Positions 36,818-46,716 of a DNA stretch of 64,000 nucleotides are shown here, piece after piece. The first letter of the stretch is position 1. The number at the start of each line of letters is the position of its first letter. The notes below the pieces were generated by a model. The model searched no databases. It saw nothing but the letters and a program-made list of their open reading frames with translations, and was not told the origin of the DNA. Source of the stretch: Alteromonas macleodii ATCC 27126. GTDB taxonomy: Bacteria > Pseudomonadota > Gammaproteobacteria > Enterobacterales > Alteromonadaceae. The translations under genes were made by a program, and so were the position numbers. The DNA lies in the NCBI RefSeq assembly GCF_000172635.2, contig NC_018632.1, positions 4,340,001-4,404,000 on the forward strand. The letters are read 5' to 3'.

Positions 36818-37408
36818 ATGCCCATAGAAACAGCCATACATAATGCCTATATGTCGGCGCGCGGCTCGATGGCCAAAATGCTATCGCGCCTTGTGCCGCC
36901 TAAAGAAGTGGATGACATACTGCAGGATACGTATGTTCGCTTGTGTCAGGCGAAATCTACCGAGCATATTAAAGAGCCCAAGTCGTTTTTGTTTAAAACC
37001 GCAAAAAACTTGGCCTACGATCACTTGAAGCGTGCAGAAACACGCATGGTAGACGACAGCATAGAGGTTGCGGCAGCTCTGGAAAGCGCAATTAGCGGTG
37101 TTGAAGATGAAACATTTCACAACAACGCCACCCAGCAAGAGTTTAAGTTATTTTGTGACGCAGTGCGCGCCCTTCCCAAGCAATGCAGGCGCGCATTTGT
37201 ATTGAAGAAAGTGTATGGATACTCTCTTAAAGAGATTGCCCAAGAATTAGAGATAAGCGAAAAAACCGTGGAAAAGCATATTGCTGAAGGAATAAAAAGA
37301 TGCACTTTGTTTATGCGACGACAAACGACGTCGCATACACGGCCGAATGCTTATCAAAGTGGTGGGCAACACAGTACGGCGGATGTAAAGAGAGACGCCC
37401 ATGAATAG
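36818..37408 (+). CDS. fecI: FecI-like ECF sigma factor
   Basis: A 196-residue sigma-70-family factor. Region 2 (about 12-80) includes DDILQDTYVRLC and the DNA-melting part SFLFKTAKNLAYDHLKR; region 4 (about 115-165) includes ALPKQCRRAFVLKKVYGYSLKEIAQEL and the recognition helix SEKTVEKHIAEG. This is the iron-starvation/surface-signalling ECF group. Its stop overlaps the start of the fecR-like gene by 8 bp, and it diverges from the STN receptor, its expected target. The symbol marks the family role, not proven ligand. Confidence 0.92.
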   Translation: MPIETAIHNAYMSARGSMAKMLSRLVPPKEVDDILQDTYVRLCQAKSTEHIKEPKSFLFKTAKNLAYDHLKRAETRMVDDSIEVAAALESAISGVEDETFHNNATQQEFKLFCDAVRALPKQCRRAFVLKKVYGYSLKEIAQELEISEKTVEKHIAEGIKRCTLFMRRQTTSHTRPNAYQSGGQHSTADVKRDAHE

Positions 37409-38507
37409 TTCAACAAACGAAACAAAAAACGCTAAGTCAGGTACCAATAGCAACGTTGTACAGTTTAATAGCGATGAGCGTGTGCTTGATGCCGCTAGCG
37501 AATGGCTAGTGAAACTCGACGAAGGGCTTGATGACAATGAAACACAAGCGCTAAAAAAATGGCTTGCAACGCCATTGCATCGAGACACCTTCCTCGAAAT
37601 GGTAGCCTTGTGGGACAAGATGTCGGTGCTTAGCGAACTGGCTGAGATCGTACCTCATACACCTGAGCCTAGCGTCAAACACAAAGCAAAAAACACCGTG
37701 ACTTGGAAGCGCCCGCTGGCCATTGCTGCCTCGTTTTTAATGGTCGGGCTGTTAAGTTATCAGGGGCTAAATTTATTCTCGCCGTCTAACCAAACCGAAC
37801 CTGTTTCACAAATGGCAAGCTACTCGTTACAAGCCTCGACCAAACCGGGCGAGCACAAGAGCATTAGCTTAGAGGACGGCAGTACACTATGGCTTAATAC
37901 CAACTCTCAAGTGAACATCGTTTTTACTGAAACCTCACGGATTATTCAGCTTGTCAAAGGTGAGCTTCATATCGAAGTGGCGAAAGACAAATCCCGCCCG
38001 CTCAATGTACTTGCAGCTGGTAAAGCAATACAGGCGGTTGGTACTGCTTTTAATGTGCAATATCACCGCGGCGACCTTGAACTGGTAGTTACCGAAGGCG
38101 TGGTAGAAGTCGCCAGTTATACACTTAACAAAGCGAATGGCGAAAGCATAATTGATCCAATTATTAAACCGCAGGCTCAGCCATTGACGTTAGTTCAAGG
38201 TGAAAAATCACTTTTATCTTTGCTTAACAGCACCGTTGAGACCGTGTCAGATGAAGATATCGCGAATGATTTAAGCTGGCGTGAGGGCAAGATTGTATTT
38301 CGCGGCGAGCCATTAATTGACGTGATTGAAGAAGTAAGCCGATATACGGATAAAACGGTTGTTTTAGGTGATGCTGCGCTTGCTAACATGCAAGTAGCAG
38401 GGCTATTCAACACCAATGATGTAGACGCGCTTATTGCCGCCCTTGCCGACAATTTACAGATATCTACAGACTACTCTAGCGACACTATTGTCCTTCGCCC
38501 CCGTTAA
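37401..38507 (+). CDS. fecR: FecR-like anti-sigma/sensor protein
   Basis: A 368-residue single-pass inner-membrane protein. The cytoplasmic N-terminus (about 25-75, AASEWLVKLDEGLDDNETQALKKW broken over the DUF4880 region) binds the sigma factor; one membrane helix lies at about 110-128 (LAIAASFLMVGLLSY); the periplasmic FecR domain follows (about 150-245, KSISLEDGSTLWLNTNS), and a C-terminal STN-like domain (about 300-365, FRGEPLIDVIEEVSRYTDK). It relays the receptor's signal across the periplasm. The start lies inside the sigma-factor gene, so the two are coupled. Confidence 0.92.
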   Translation: MNSSTNETKNAKSGTNSNVVQFNSDERVLDAASEWLVKLDEGLDDNETQALKKWLATPLHRDTFLEMVALWDKMSVLSELAEIVPHTPEPSVKHKAKNTVTWKRPLAIAASFLMVGLLSYQGLNLFSPSNQTEPVSQMASYSLQASTKPGEHKSISLEDGSTLWLNTNSQVNIVFTETSRIIQLVKGELHIEVAKDKSRPLNVLAAGKAIQAVGTAFNVQYHRGDLELVVTEGVVEVASYTLNKANGESIIDPIIKPQAQPLTLVQGEKSLLSLLNSTVETVSDEDIANDLSWREGKIVFRGEPLIDVIEEVSRYTDKTVVLGDAALANMQVAGLFNTNDVDALIAALADNLQISTDYSSDTIVLRPR

Positions 38508-38562
38508 CAGTGGGTTTGCTCATAAGTTCTTACTTAGCTTTATTGAGCTACAAACTAAGCGT

Positions 38563-38593
38563 AAAGCGCGTTCTAAAGCTTAACTCGCGCTTT
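38563..38593 (+). terminator. Possible terminator after fecR
   Basis: AAAGCGCG (38563-38570) pairs with CGCGCTTT (38586-38593), followed by TACC after TTTT. The 15-base loop and short T-run make it a modest intrinsic terminator. Confidence 0.5.
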
Positions 38594-38613
38594 TACCAAC
38601 TCCCCCTTACAAT

Positions 38614-38676
38614 GACGCCTTATACCAGTCAGCATGCATTGGTATGATAGATAAATGCATCAAACAATAAGGCGTC
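38614..38676 (+). promoter_or_regulatory. Nested inverted repeats in the leader of the 38683 gene
   Basis: GACGCCTTAT (38614-38623) is the exact reverse complement of ATAAGGCGTC (38667-38676). Inside it, ATACCA (38622-38627) pairs with TGGTAT (38640-38645). The outer 3' arm contains AAGG, the only Shine-Dalgarno candidate, ten bases before the ATG. If the leader is transcribed, the stem would hide the ribosome site. Confidence 0.55.
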
Positions 38677-38682
38677 TTTGAT

Positions 38683-39429
38683 ATGCAAATAGGCAGTGCT
38701 GTAACGGCAATTAAAAATTTCACTTCCAGGCTACTATTTCTGGCCACCTGCGCGGTGCTATCTAATACAGCTTTCGCCATTGAAGCTGGCCAATATTACT
38801 ATTTCATTTCTGACAAGTGCGTGGCTAAAGGCCCTCAAACGCCCGAAGAGCGAGGCGCCGTAACCCCAGATGTTATGCTATTTGAAGTGGTACCTGCGGG
38901 GATCAGCGACTACTACGTAAACATGAATACGAGCGCACTGATTCACTATACAGAGGAAGGGCAAGCGCACCTTTCTTCAATGGAAGCAGAGCAGGCCTAT
39001 ACTGCTGGTAAAGCACCGTCGAAAGACAGCCTTAGAAAAGATGGCAATGCCATCCAGCACGACTTCATGCTGCAGCGCGAAGCAATAGATTTAAAAACCC
39101 TGATAAACACGTTAAATGGTTTTTCCCAGCTGCAGTCTGATAAAGGCTACTTTTTTAAGAAAATCGTAGGCCTTTCTAACCCCGACGCTAAATTTAAAGC
39201 CATTACCCGGGTTCGCTTAAGCGATATGGGTTACGACAATCGCATGATGTTAACAAGCTACTCCAGCGACTACTTTATGCTGGATGAACAAGGTAAGGCC
39301 TCTGACACAGCTTTTATTACGGTAGATCACGGCGCAGCGCTACGCAATTCACTGCACGACACCAACAGCCCGTACGCCATATTTACCAAAAATTCAGTAT
39401 GCGGTGAAAAGTGGGAGCCGGGCAATTAA
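38683..39429 (+). CDS. Exported protein of unknown function
   Basis: A 248-residue protein with signal peptide (cut near NTAFA-IEAGQ, about residue 33). The mature part holds two cysteines near its ends (SDKCVAKG at about 46 and NSVCGEKW at about 242) that could pair in the periplasm. No membrane helix after the signal peptide and no known domain was recognised. It stands alone between fecR and ppiC. The leader has nested inverted repeats that include the ribosome site, which points to translational control or an operator. Confidence 0.75.
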   Translation: MQIGSAVTAIKNFTSRLLFLATCAVLSNTAFAIEAGQYYYFISDKCVAKGPQTPEERGAVTPDVMLFEVVPAGISDYYVNMNTSALIHYTEEGQAHLSSMEAEQAYTAGKAPSKDSLRKDGNAIQHDFMLQREAIDLKTLINTLNGFSQLQSDKGYFFKKIVGLSNPDAKFKAITRVRLSDMGYDNRMMLTSYSSDYFMLDEQGKASDTAFITVDHGAALRNSLHDTNSPYAIFTKNSVCGEKWEPGN

Positions 39430-39521
39430 CAAGGTAATTAGCTAGGACATACTTTAAACGCTTGTTGAATGGATCGGGCTTGCTTCGGCTTTAGCGGCTT
39501 TGGTTTTAAAAGGCTCTGGTT

Positions 39522-39803
39522 TTAATTACTACGATAGAGCGTTTTAATAAGGTGGTAGCCGAAACGGGTCTTCACCGGCCCGTGTACTTTGAGCACGTCT
39601 TTTTTAAATACCACATCGTCGAAGGCTTTTACCATTTGGCCTCTACGAAATTCACCAAGATCGCCGCCACGCTTGCCCGACGGGCATTTGGAATGACGCT
39701 TTGCTAACGTCGCAAAATCCTTACCCTTTTTAAGCTGCTCTAAAATAGAAAGCGCTTCTTTCTCTGTTTTAACCAAAATGTGAAGTGCGGATGCCGTTGC
39801 CAT
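39522..39803 (-). CDS. ppiC: Parvulin-type peptidyl-prolyl isomerase
   Basis: A 93-residue cytoplasmic protein consisting of one rotamase domain, the size of E. coli PpiC. Typical features are [14 protein letters not shown] at the start, [13 protein letters not shown] in the middle and [13 protein letters not shown] at the end. It catalyses cis-trans isomerisation of X-Pro bonds in folding proteins. It has no signal peptide and no operon partner; the neighbour genes on both sides read the other way. Confidence 0.95.
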   Translation of the reverse strand: MATASALHILVKTEKEALSILEQLKKGKDFATLAKRHSKCPSGKRGGDLGEFRRGQMVKAFDDVVFKKDVLKVHGPVKTRFGYHLIKTLYRSN

Positions 39804-39989
39804 GGAAAGGACCTAATTTGTCTCGGGGGTTTAAGAATAATATCGTGCACGCTAAGTATACCCTAGTGAACAACCCGCCTGCCATTAGTCAATGTGATGT
39901 GTTGGGTTAAAAAAGCGATGTAAAGGCTACTCTGCTGTTTAAAAACTGCGTATCGTTAACCTTTATCAATCATTGACGAGCCTTCCCTT

Positions 39990-40502
39990 TTGTTACCAGA
40001 ATTCGACTTGGCCCAAGCGATAGGAATGTTGAGTTTTGCGCTTGGCATTTTGTGCTTTTATCAGCGTGATGATCAGCACCTGCGAATAATGATGGTGGTG
40101 ATGAATTTAAATCACGCCTTGCATTTTGCGCTACTTGGTGCCGTTACTGCATGCTTAAGTGCCTTGCTTTCAGTGGTCAGAACAGGCATTTCAATTAAAA
40201 CTCGCTCCCGAAGTGTCGCCTACCTGTTTATATTGATATCGCTAGCAGCCGGGCTGTATTTGGCCGAGGTTTGGTACGATTTATTCCCTATTTTGGGCAC
40301 GTGTATAGGCACTTATGCCTTGTTTTGTTTGTCGGGAATACGCATGCGTTTAGCGTTTTTGTGCGGCGCTATATGTTGGCTAACCAACAATATTATTGTC
40401 GGTTCTATTGGCGGCACCTTGCTTGAAGCTACGCTACTGGCAGTTAATAGCTTCACCATTATTCGCTTGTACAGAGGGCAAAAAGCACTCGGTCAGGCCT
40501 GA
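39990..40502 (+). CDS. YgjV-family inner-membrane protein
   Basis: A 170-residue protein with about five or six membrane helices. The start (LAQAIGMLSFALGILCFYQRDD), the helix with HALHFALLGA and the SVVRTGISI segment follow the YgjV pattern (small uncharacterised inner-membrane proteins). The start is TTG at 39990 with GACGAG about ten bases upstream; the first ATG (40026) would remove most of helix 1. Function unknown. It stands alone and converges on cyoE. Confidence 0.8.
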   Translation: MLPEFDLAQAIGMLSFALGILCFYQRDDQHLRIMMVVMNLNHALHFALLGAVTACLSALLSVVRTGISIKTRSRSVAYLFILISLAAGLYLAEVWYDLFPILGTCIGTYALFCLSGIRMRLAFLCGAICWLTNNIIVGSIGGTLLEATLLAVNSFTIIRLYRGQKALGQA

Positions 40503-40630
40503 TTGCTAATTTATGCCAGACTATGCTCCCAATCCACACGTCTTGATTGTCCAAAGTGAATGCGTTGCTATACGCACACTGCATTGGAAGCTTTCAAGCC
40601 AACCTCGTGGAGTGAGTCGAAACACGTCAA

Positions 40631-41527
40631 TTAGAACGAGAGCGCAAACAGACTCGTTACTGACGTATGATAGTCCAGTGACATAGCGACGGATAACAGC
40701 GTTATATTCACAATGGAGAAACCAAAAACACGTTTTGCCCAGCCTTCTACGTTGATGTCGGGTCTGTATCCGCGCAGCGCCATCAACAGCCACCAAAGGC
40801 TTGTTGCGAAAGCTACTGTTAAAAAGCCAATCCCCGTATAACCGCTAAGTGGAAGCAGCATTACAACTAAAGCAAATAACGCAATATGAAGGACGATATG
40901 GCGTTTTGCTTTCGCAATACCTTGCGATACAGGCAATACTGGAATGCCAGCCGCCTTGTAGTCGTTATATCTAAAGATAGCGATGGCATAAGAATGGGGC
41001 ATTTGCCAAATGCTGAACATACCCAGCAGAATAGCCGCAGCCATATCAAACTGACCGCTCGCGGCGCAATAACCGACTACGGGCGGAACGGCCCCCGACA
41101 AACTGCCAACGAAGGTGCCATATACCGAATTTCGCTTCATATACAGGCTATAAACACCCACATAAATGACGTAGCCAAAAGCGGCAAAAAATACCGAGGT
41201 AAGGTTGGTGTAAGCTGCTAACAAGCCGAACCCCGAAATGCCTAGCACAGCACCATGCAACATCGCAGTAAATAATGGCAACTCGCCTGTTACCGTAACC
41301 CGGCTAGCCGTGCGCTGCATTTTGCCGTCGATATCTCGGTCAATGCAGTTATTAATGACACAGCCTGAAGCCACCACCAGCGATAAACCGATGAGCGTTG
41401 CGAGCAATAGCCAATAATCTATATCGCCACGGGACGCGAGCAAGAAACCGCCCGTTACCGAAATAGCATTGCCCATAATAATGCCGGGCTTGGTAACTGA
41501 GAGGTAACGTTTATAAGTAGAGGTCAT
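40631..41527 (-). CDS. cyoE: Protohaem IX farnesyltransferase
   Basis: A 298-residue inner-membrane prenyltransferase with about nine helices that makes haem O for the cytochrome bo oxidase. The UbiA-type motif is [17 protein letters not shown] (about 100-116), with the second Asp-rich loop near [14 protein letters not shown] (about 196-209). It follows cyoD at 198 bp with an intervening terminator-like hairpin, so it may be expressed less than cyoABCD, or from read-through plus its own promoter. Confidence 0.95.
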   Translation of the reverse strand: MTSTYKRYLSVTKPGIIMGNAISVTGGFLLASRGDIDYWLLLATLIGLSLVVASGCVINNCIDRDIDGKMQRTASRVTVTGELPLFTAMLHGAVLGISGFGLLAAYTNLTSVFFAAFGYVIYVGVYSLYMKRNSVYGTFVGSLSGAVPPVVGYCAASGQFDMAAAILLGMFSIWQMPHSYAIAIFRYNDYKAAGIPVLPVSQGIAKAKRHIVLHIALFALVVMLLPLSGYTGIGFLTVAFATSLWWLLMALRGYRPDINVEGWAKRVFGFSIVNITLLSVAMSLDYHTSVTSLFALSF

Positions 41528-41678
41528 GGGTAAAATCCAAATTTAGAACGCGCCCATTTAGACACGTATCAAGGTGTACTGAGAAGCCCCAATGTTGCCC
41601 CCAAAAAAGGTTGCACCAATAGAAGGGCGAAACATGAGGGCTTAACGTACTTACCGCGATGAATTAATCACATTGAAA

Positions 41679-41700
41679 AGCCTGACATGATCGTCAGGCT
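41679..41700 (-). terminator. Hairpin between cyoD and cyoE
   Basis: AGCCTGAC (41679-41686) and GTCAGGCT (41693-41700) form a perfect 8-bp stem with a six-base loop; on the minus strand TTTTC follows. It lies 25 bp past the cyoD stop and would attenuate transcription into cyoE. Confidence 0.7.
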
Positions 41701-41724
41701 AGACCACGCATATACAGAGATTTG

Positions 41725-42096
41725 CTAATACATCATCATGGCGTTTGATTCGTAGATGATCCAAACGGATAACCCAACCACCATGAAAATAATAAGCGCA
41801 CTGAATAAGAATGAAAACGTATTGGCTCTGCCTTCTTCAGTAACAAAGTTAAGGTGCAAAAAGTATTTAAGGTGCACCCAAATTTGAACCAAGCCCAAAG
41901 TTACCACGCTCCAAATCGTAGTAACTTTGGATAGGTCGCCATTCATCACTAGGGTGAACGGAATAGCGGTAAGTACCACAGATAGAATGAAGCCAATAAT
42001 ATAAGACTTCACATCGCCATGTGCGTCATCACTATTGTGGGTCGATGAAGCGTGACCGTCCGTATTTGAAGCTAATTTTGCATCGTGTAACGCCAT
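41725..42096 (-). CDS. cyoD: Cytochrome bo ubiquinol oxidase subunit IV
   Basis: A 123-residue inner-membrane protein with three helices, the accessory subunit IV of the bo3 oxidase. The segment YIIGFILSVVLTAIPFTLVM (helix 1) and LVQIWVHLKYFLHLNF (helix 2) are typical. The ATG at 42096 overlaps the cyoC stop as TAATG and is chosen over the longer frame from 42177, which would begin inside cyoC. Confidence 0.95.
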   Translation of the reverse strand: MALHDAKLASNTDGHASSTHNSDDAHGDVKSYIIGFILSVVLTAIPFTLVMNGDLSKVTTIWSVVTLGLVQIWVHLKYFLHLNFVTEEGRANTFSFLFSALIIFMVVGLSVWIIYESNAMMMY

Positions 42097-42713
42097 TACA
42101 TTGCCCCCATTAAATACACTACGGTAAATACACATATCCATACAATATCGAGGAAGTGCCAAAACAGACTTAAGCAACTAAGTCGGGTAACGGTTTGCTC
42201 ACCTAGATCTCGGCGGGTTACTTCAATAAACATAATCGTCATCCAAATAAGGCCCGCTGTAACGTGCAGTCCGTGCAGTCCCACTAACGAGAAAAACGCC
42301 GTTAGAAACGCACTTTGCTGCGGCCCGTTGCCATGCTCAATAAGGTGGTGGAATTCGTACACTTCCATACCAATAAAACACGCACCCAGCGCCCATGTCA
42401 CTGCCAGCCAAGCAAGGGCGCCTGACTTGTTTTGTCGGTGAGCACATATCATGGCAAAGCCAAAGGCAATGCTGCTTAAAAGCAGAGCGGCTGTTTCAAC
42501 TGCAACAAAGTTGAGCTCGAAAATATCTTTGCCAGACACACCGCCCGCTGTATTCATAAACAGCACGGCATAGGTGGCAAAGAAAGAAGCAAACAACAAA
42601 CAGTCGGTCATTAAATACAACCAGAAACCAAACACGGTGTTGTTTTCATGATGTTCTTCGTGTGCGTGTTCATGCGGCATTGATGCGGCGCTTGATGTTG
42701 CAATAGTACTCAT
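42096..42713 (-). CDS. cyoC: Cytochrome bo ubiquinol oxidase subunit III
   Basis: A 205-residue inner-membrane protein of five helices, subunit III of the haem-copper quinol oxidase. It has a His/Glu-rich N-terminus ([12 protein letters not shown]), then [21 protein letters not shown] and the conserved [16 protein letters not shown] segment. It overlaps cyoB by 4 bp and cyoD by 1-3 bp, so translation is coupled along the operon. Confidence 0.96.
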   Translation of the reverse strand: MSTIATSSAASMPHEHAHEEHHENNTVFGFWLYLMTDCLLFASFFATYAVLFMNTAGGVSGKDIFELNFVAVETAALLLSSIAFGFAMICAHRQNKSGALAWLAVTWALGACFIGMEVYEFHHLIEHGNGPQQSAFLTAFFSLVGLHGLHVTAGLIWMTIMFIEVTRRDLGEQTVTRLSCLSLFWHFLDIVWICVFTVVYLMGAM

Positions 42714-44698
42714 GAGCGACCTCCCACTGTATTGGCACTTAAGTGCGTAGCTTCAACTCGTTCAACCTCATCTACCTGCACGTAGTAATCAACATCCGAG
42801 GTATAGCAACGCTTAATAAATACTCCTATTCCTGCCACTAAACCGACAACAGCAAGCCACCAAATATGCCAGATAAGCGCAAAGCCCATTAGGGTAAAGC
42901 TCATGCTCATGAAAACTCCGGCTGAAGTATTTTTTGGCATATGAATAGGTGTGTATTTTTCAGGGCGTTGATACGACTCGCCGCGCTCCTTCATATCCGT
43001 CCATGCATCAATGTCTTTGATGTGAGGAATCTTGGCAAAATTGTAAAATTGAGGCGGTGACGCCGTTGACCACTCTAGCGTGTGACCATTCCACGGATCG
43101 CCCGTTGTATCGTTAAGCTTCTCTTTGTTTTTGAAGCTTACAAACAGCTGAAGTAGCTGGAAGAAAATACCAATTGCTATTACAAACGCACCAAATGCAG
43201 CAATGTATAACCAGATATTCCAGTCAGGATTGTCGGTGTGATTTAAGCGGCGTGTCATACCCAAAAAGCCAAGCACATATAGGGGCATGAACGCCAAAAG
43301 GAAACCAATTTGCCAGCACCAAAAGGCTGCTTTTCCGGTTTTTTCGTCAAGCTTAAAGCCCATGGCTTTCGGGAACCAAAAAGCAAAGCCAGCCAGATAG
43401 CCAAATACCGCACCACCAATAATGGTGTTGTGAAAGTGCGCAATTAAGAACAAGCTATTATGAAGTACGTAGTCAGCACCTGGAATAGCAAGTAACACCC
43501 CTGTCATGCCGCCAATGGTGAAGGTCACCATAAAGCCTAACGTCCACAGTACAGGCACACTCAATATTAACCGACCGCGATACATGGTGAATAGCCAGTT
43601 AAACAGTTTCACGCCCGTGGGTACGGCAATAACCATGGTCATAATGCCGAAGAAGGCATTCACATTGGCGCTCGACCCCATGGTAAAGAAGTGGTGCAGC
43701 CAAACAATAAAACCAAGAATGGCAATGGCACCCGACGCATACACCATCGACTTGTAGCCAAACAGGCGCTTAGCGGTAAACGTAGATATAACTTCTGAAA
43801 AAATACCAAATGCAGGCAGTACTAGAATATAAACCTCAGGGTGTCCCCACGCCCAGAACAGGTTGATATACATCATAGAGTTACCGCCGGCTTCATTCGT
43901 GAAGAAGTGGAAGTCCATGTAGCGGTCTAGGGTCAGCATGGCTAGCACAGCAGTCAGAATTGGGAACGACGCGGCAATCAGAATGTTTGCCCACGTACAG
44001 GTCCATGCGAAAATAGGCATTTGCATTAACTTCATGCCGGGCGCACGCATTTTAAACACGGTAACTAAGAAGTTTACGGCGGTTAGCAGCGTACCGAGCC
44101 CGGATATCTGCAGGGCCCATATGTAATAGTCGACGCCAACCCCGGGACTAAACTCCAACCCGGCTAGCGGCGGATAAGCAACCCACCCTGTTTTTGCGAA
44201 TTCACCTAACCCCAAAGACACATTTACTAGAATTGCGCCACCTGCGGTCAGCCAAAAACTTAAGTTATTTAAAAATGGAAACGCCACATCGCGAGCACCA
44301 ATTTGTAGTGGCAAAATGATATTCATCAACCCAATCATAAACGGCATCGCCATGAAGATAATCATGATAACGCCATGGGCTGTGAAGATTTGGTCGTAGT
44401 GCTCTGGCGGTAGATACCCGGGCGCACCATTGGTTGCCATTGCAAGCTGAGTACGCATCATAATAGCGTCGGCGAAGCCACGCAGCAGCATGATCATAGC
44501 CAACACAATATACATAATACCAAGACGTTTGTGGTCGACAGACGTTATCCAATTAAACCATAGGGTTCCCCACTGTTTGTGCTTGGTGATAAGCATGGCT
44601 ATGACCACACCCACCACTGCCACAACAGCAAGTGTCACCATAATAATCGGCTCGTGATAGGGCACGGCCTCAATAGATAATTTACCTAATAAAGACAT
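42710..44698 (-). CDS. cyoB: Cytochrome bo ubiquinol oxidase subunit I
   Basis: A 662-residue catalytic subunit with about 15 helices, length as in E. coli. It oxidises ubiquinol, reduces oxygen to water and pumps protons. Haem and CuB ligands are visible: [11 protein letters not shown] (low-spin haem His), [14 protein letters not shown] (CuB His and cross-linked Tyr), WLHHFFTMG (two CuB His) and [12 protein letters not shown] (haem His pair). It lies 2 bp after cyoA. Confidence 0.98.
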   Translation of the reverse strand: MSLLGKLSIEAVPYHEPIIMVTLAVVAVVGVVIAMLITKHKQWGTLWFNWITSVDHKRLGIMYIVLAMIMLLRGFADAIMMRTQLAMATNGAPGYLPPEHYDQIFTAHGVIMIIFMAMPFMIGLMNIILPLQIGARDVAFPFLNNLSFWLTAGGAILVNVSLGLGEFAKTGWVAYPPLAGLEFSPGVGVDYYIWALQISGLGTLLTAVNFLVTVFKMRAPGMKLMQMPIFAWTCTWANILIAASFPILTAVLAMLTLDRYMDFHFFTNEAGGNSMMYINLFWAWGHPEVYILVLPAFGIFSEVISTFTAKRLFGYKSMVYASGAIAILGFIVWLHHFFTMGSSANVNAFFGIMTMVIAVPTGVKLFNWLFTMYRGRLILSVPVLWTLGFMVTFTIGGMTGVLLAIPGADYVLHNSLFLIAHFHNTIIGGAVFGYLAGFAFWFPKAMGFKLDEKTGKAAFWCWQIGFLLAFMPLYVLGFLGMTRRLNHTDNPDWNIWLYIAAFGAFVIAIGIFFQLLQLFVSFKNKEKLNDTTGDPWNGHTLEWSTASPPQFYNFAKIPHIKDIDAWTDMKERGESYQRPEKYTPIHMPKNTSAGVFMSMSFTLMGFALIWHIWWLAVVGLVAGIGVFIKRCYTSDVDYYVQVDEVERVEATHLSANTVGGRS

Positions 44699-44700
44699 GG

Positions 44701-45642
44701 TTATTGTGCATCCTCTTGGTGATGGCTGTGTTGCATTTCAGGCATGGCGTGATGTTCGCCCATGGCGGCATTTTCCGGCTTGTTGTAGAAATCCATAGAG
44801 CCGTGATCTTTCATGTATTTCATAACAATGTTATGAAATAAACCGTCATCGACTTTGCTGAAATAGGTCACCGGATTGTTTTCGCTTGGCTCAGCAAGCT
44901 GCTCGTAGGCACCTGACGTTAACGATGTTTGCGACTGCTTAACGCTGGCAACCCACGCCTCGAAGTCATCCTCGGTAGGTGTGGCAATAGCGTTAAACTT
45001 CATTCCAGTGAATCCCGCACCGCTGTAATTTGAAGAAATGCCTTTGTACGTACCTGGCTCGTCGGCAATAAGATGAAGCTTGGTTTCCATTCCCGCCATG
45101 GAATAAATCTGGCTTCCTAGCTGAGGAATAAAAAACGAATTCATGGTGCTTTCAGAAGTAATCTTAAACGCAACGGGTTTATTGGCTGGAAACACCAATT
45201 CATTGACCGTTGCGATACCTTGTTCAGGGTAAATAAACAGCCACTTCCAGTTAAGCGAGACTACTTCAACAGTAAGATGCTCTCCTTGACCTTCTAGCGG
45301 TGCATAAGGGTCGAGTGCGTGAGTAGAGCGCCAGGTGATCACACTCAACGACACGACAATGAGAATTGGAATGGACCACACCACCGCTTCTATTTTGGTC
45401 GAATGTGCCCATTTAGGGGTATAAATTTCGAAATCGCGGCTAGCGCGATACTTCCACGCAAAGTAAAGCGTAAGAAAAATAACGGGAACAACAACAATCA
45501 GCATGAGGATAGTGCAAAGAATAATCAGATTCTTTTCATCCATACCCACTTGCCCTTTAGGGTCAAGCACGCCACCGCTGCAACCGGCCAACGTCAGCCC
45601 TGCACCAGCAACAATTAAAGTAAAAAGGTTACGAATAGACAA
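44701..45642 (-). CDS. cyoA: Cytochrome bo ubiquinol oxidase subunit II (lipoprotein)
   Basis: A 313-residue subunit II with a lipoprotein signal peptide (lipobox LAGC, Cys21), two membrane helices (about 38-62 and 85-105) and a periplasmic cupredoxin-like domain lacking the CuA ligands, as in quinol oxidases. [24 protein letters not shown] and [16 protein letters not shown] (each family typical) are present. A His-rich C-terminal tail ([15 protein letters not shown]) is unusual and might bind copper. It is the first gene of cyoABCD(E). Confidence 0.96.
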   Translation of the reverse strand: MSIRNLFTLIVAGAGLTLAGCSGGVLDPKGQVGMDEKNLIILCTILMLIVVVPVIFLTLYFAWKYRASRDFEIYTPKWAHSTKIEAVVWSIPILIVVSLSVITWRSTHALDPYAPLEGQGEHLTVEVVSLNWKWLFIYPEQGIATVNELVFPANKPVAFKITSESTMNSFFIPQLGSQIYSMAGMETKLHLIADEPGTYKGISSNYSGAGFTGMKFNAIATPTEDDFEAWVASVKQSQTSLTSGAYEQLAEPSENNPVTYFSKVDDGLFHNIVMKYMKDHGSMDFYNKPENAAMGEHHAMPEMQHSHHQEDAQ

Positions 45643-45792
45643 AACAAGTTCCTATAACCCACAAGTTAAACGGCGATGACTGGGCCGCTTAATAGAGAAT
45701 GGCAGCGTTACAGCATCGAAAAACACACCGGTAAAGCTTTGTCACACATACTGCGCAACGCTTTCGGCGTTAAATAATTAAATCGGAGACGT

Positions 45793-46200
45793 TTAACTAA
45801 AAAGTGGGGGCGCTCTACTGCCAACCGTCTGAACAAAAGGCTGGGGGAATGTAGGGCAAAGGTAAGGAATAGGTCGGCGCTGTTTTGTTATTTGCGCCTT
45901 TGCTATAGCCGTGGCTTTTACCAAGAGACCAACTAATACTAATGCAATAGTGGGAACAATAAATTGCGAAAGCGTGTGATTGGCCAGTGCAATGAAAAAA
46001 GGCTCTACAACCAAACTTTCATTAAACGCACTGACAAATTCTGCCGAGTCAGCCAAGGTACCACTGATAACTAGCGCAATGTTCAGCAGTAACACCAGAT
46101 TAGCCAACCACAGCATAGCGCCTACACCACTGGTGTAGTTTATTGCGGGTCTAATCGAAGAATTCAGTTCGTCTAAAAAAACGAAAGAACGTGGTGCCAT
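45793..46200 (-). CDS. Hypothetical two-helix membrane protein upstream of cyoA
   Basis: A 135-residue protein with two hydrophobic helices (about 25-47, GAMLWLANLVLLLNIALVIS, and about 76-97, FIVPTIALVLVGLLV) and a Pro-rich C-terminal tail. It reads in the same direction as cyo, 150 bp upstream of cyoA. No family was recognised. The presence of two well-formed membrane helices supports a real gene; a link to the oxidase rests only on position. It may be an assembly or regulatory partner, or unrelated. Confidence 0.55.
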   Translation of the reverse strand: MAPRSFVFLDELNSSIRPAINYTSGVGAMLWLANLVLLLNIALVISGTLADSAEFVSAFNESLVVEPFFIALANHTLSQFIVPTIALVLVGLLVKATAIAKAQITKQRRPIPYLCPTFPQPFVQTVGSRAPPLFS

Positions 46201-46716
46201 ATAGAATGTAATGCCTTACAAGAACAATGCTCTAAGTTTAACGCTGCTTCAAATGAGAATGAGAAAGCAGGCGTGGCAGAGTAATCTCAAATAAGGACAA
46301 GTACAAGCCACCTATCGACGGGCTAAAAAGACCTAGTAATTAAAGCACCAGACACAAATGACTATTTTATTAACATTCAAAAGGTAAGACTCTACTTCCA
46401 CAGATTTATCGTCGCCCTTAGCATAGATGTCACGCATTCATTCACTTTTTCGCTCGCTGAGTCTTCAACTTGCTCCTCGGCAGGACCTACACATGTTAAT
46501 TTTTTGTTTTAAATATACAAAATTAAACCGCTTACCGGACGCGGTTGATAAAGCGTTAACCTTCTTATAGATGCGATGAGTTGCACGACAGTATTCTCTC
46601 TTTTCTCAATGTAATTGATTTAAAAATAATCAATGATTTAAAATGCCACCGGTAGCATTTTGTTTAATTCGTGTTAATATCGAGCAGTATTATCTTGATT
46701 TCGGGACCGCAAAAAG
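46201..46716. promoter_or_regulatory. Intergenic region upstream of the pectin locus
   Basis: 516 bp without a convincing gene, between divergent genes. It is A+T rich towards the IclR gene. It contains an inverted repeat AACCGC (46526-46531) / GCGGTT (46541-46546) of unknown meaning, and the 20-bp near-palindrome at 46641-46660 listed separately. The rest shows nothing recognisable. Confidence 0.5.
46641..46660. promoter_or_regulatory. Putative pectin-regulon operator, copy 1
   Basis: AAATGCCACCGGTAGCATTT is a 20-bp palindrome with one mismatched pair, 57 bp before the IclR start codon. Its core TGCCACCGGT is shared with the perfect palindrome before the receptor gene at 48930. The central CG and flanking pattern resemble LacI-family operators more than the known KdgR (IclR) box. 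Confidence 0.65.

Noticed and set aside
40521..40796. A 91-residue open frame on the minus strand overlapping the cyoE 3' end
   Set aside because: It overlaps cyoE in another frame, has no ribosome site and no family features; it is a shadow of cyoE.
46526..46546. AACCGC / GCGGTT inverted repeat as a terminator
   Set aside because: Both flanking genes point away from it, and no T-tract follows.
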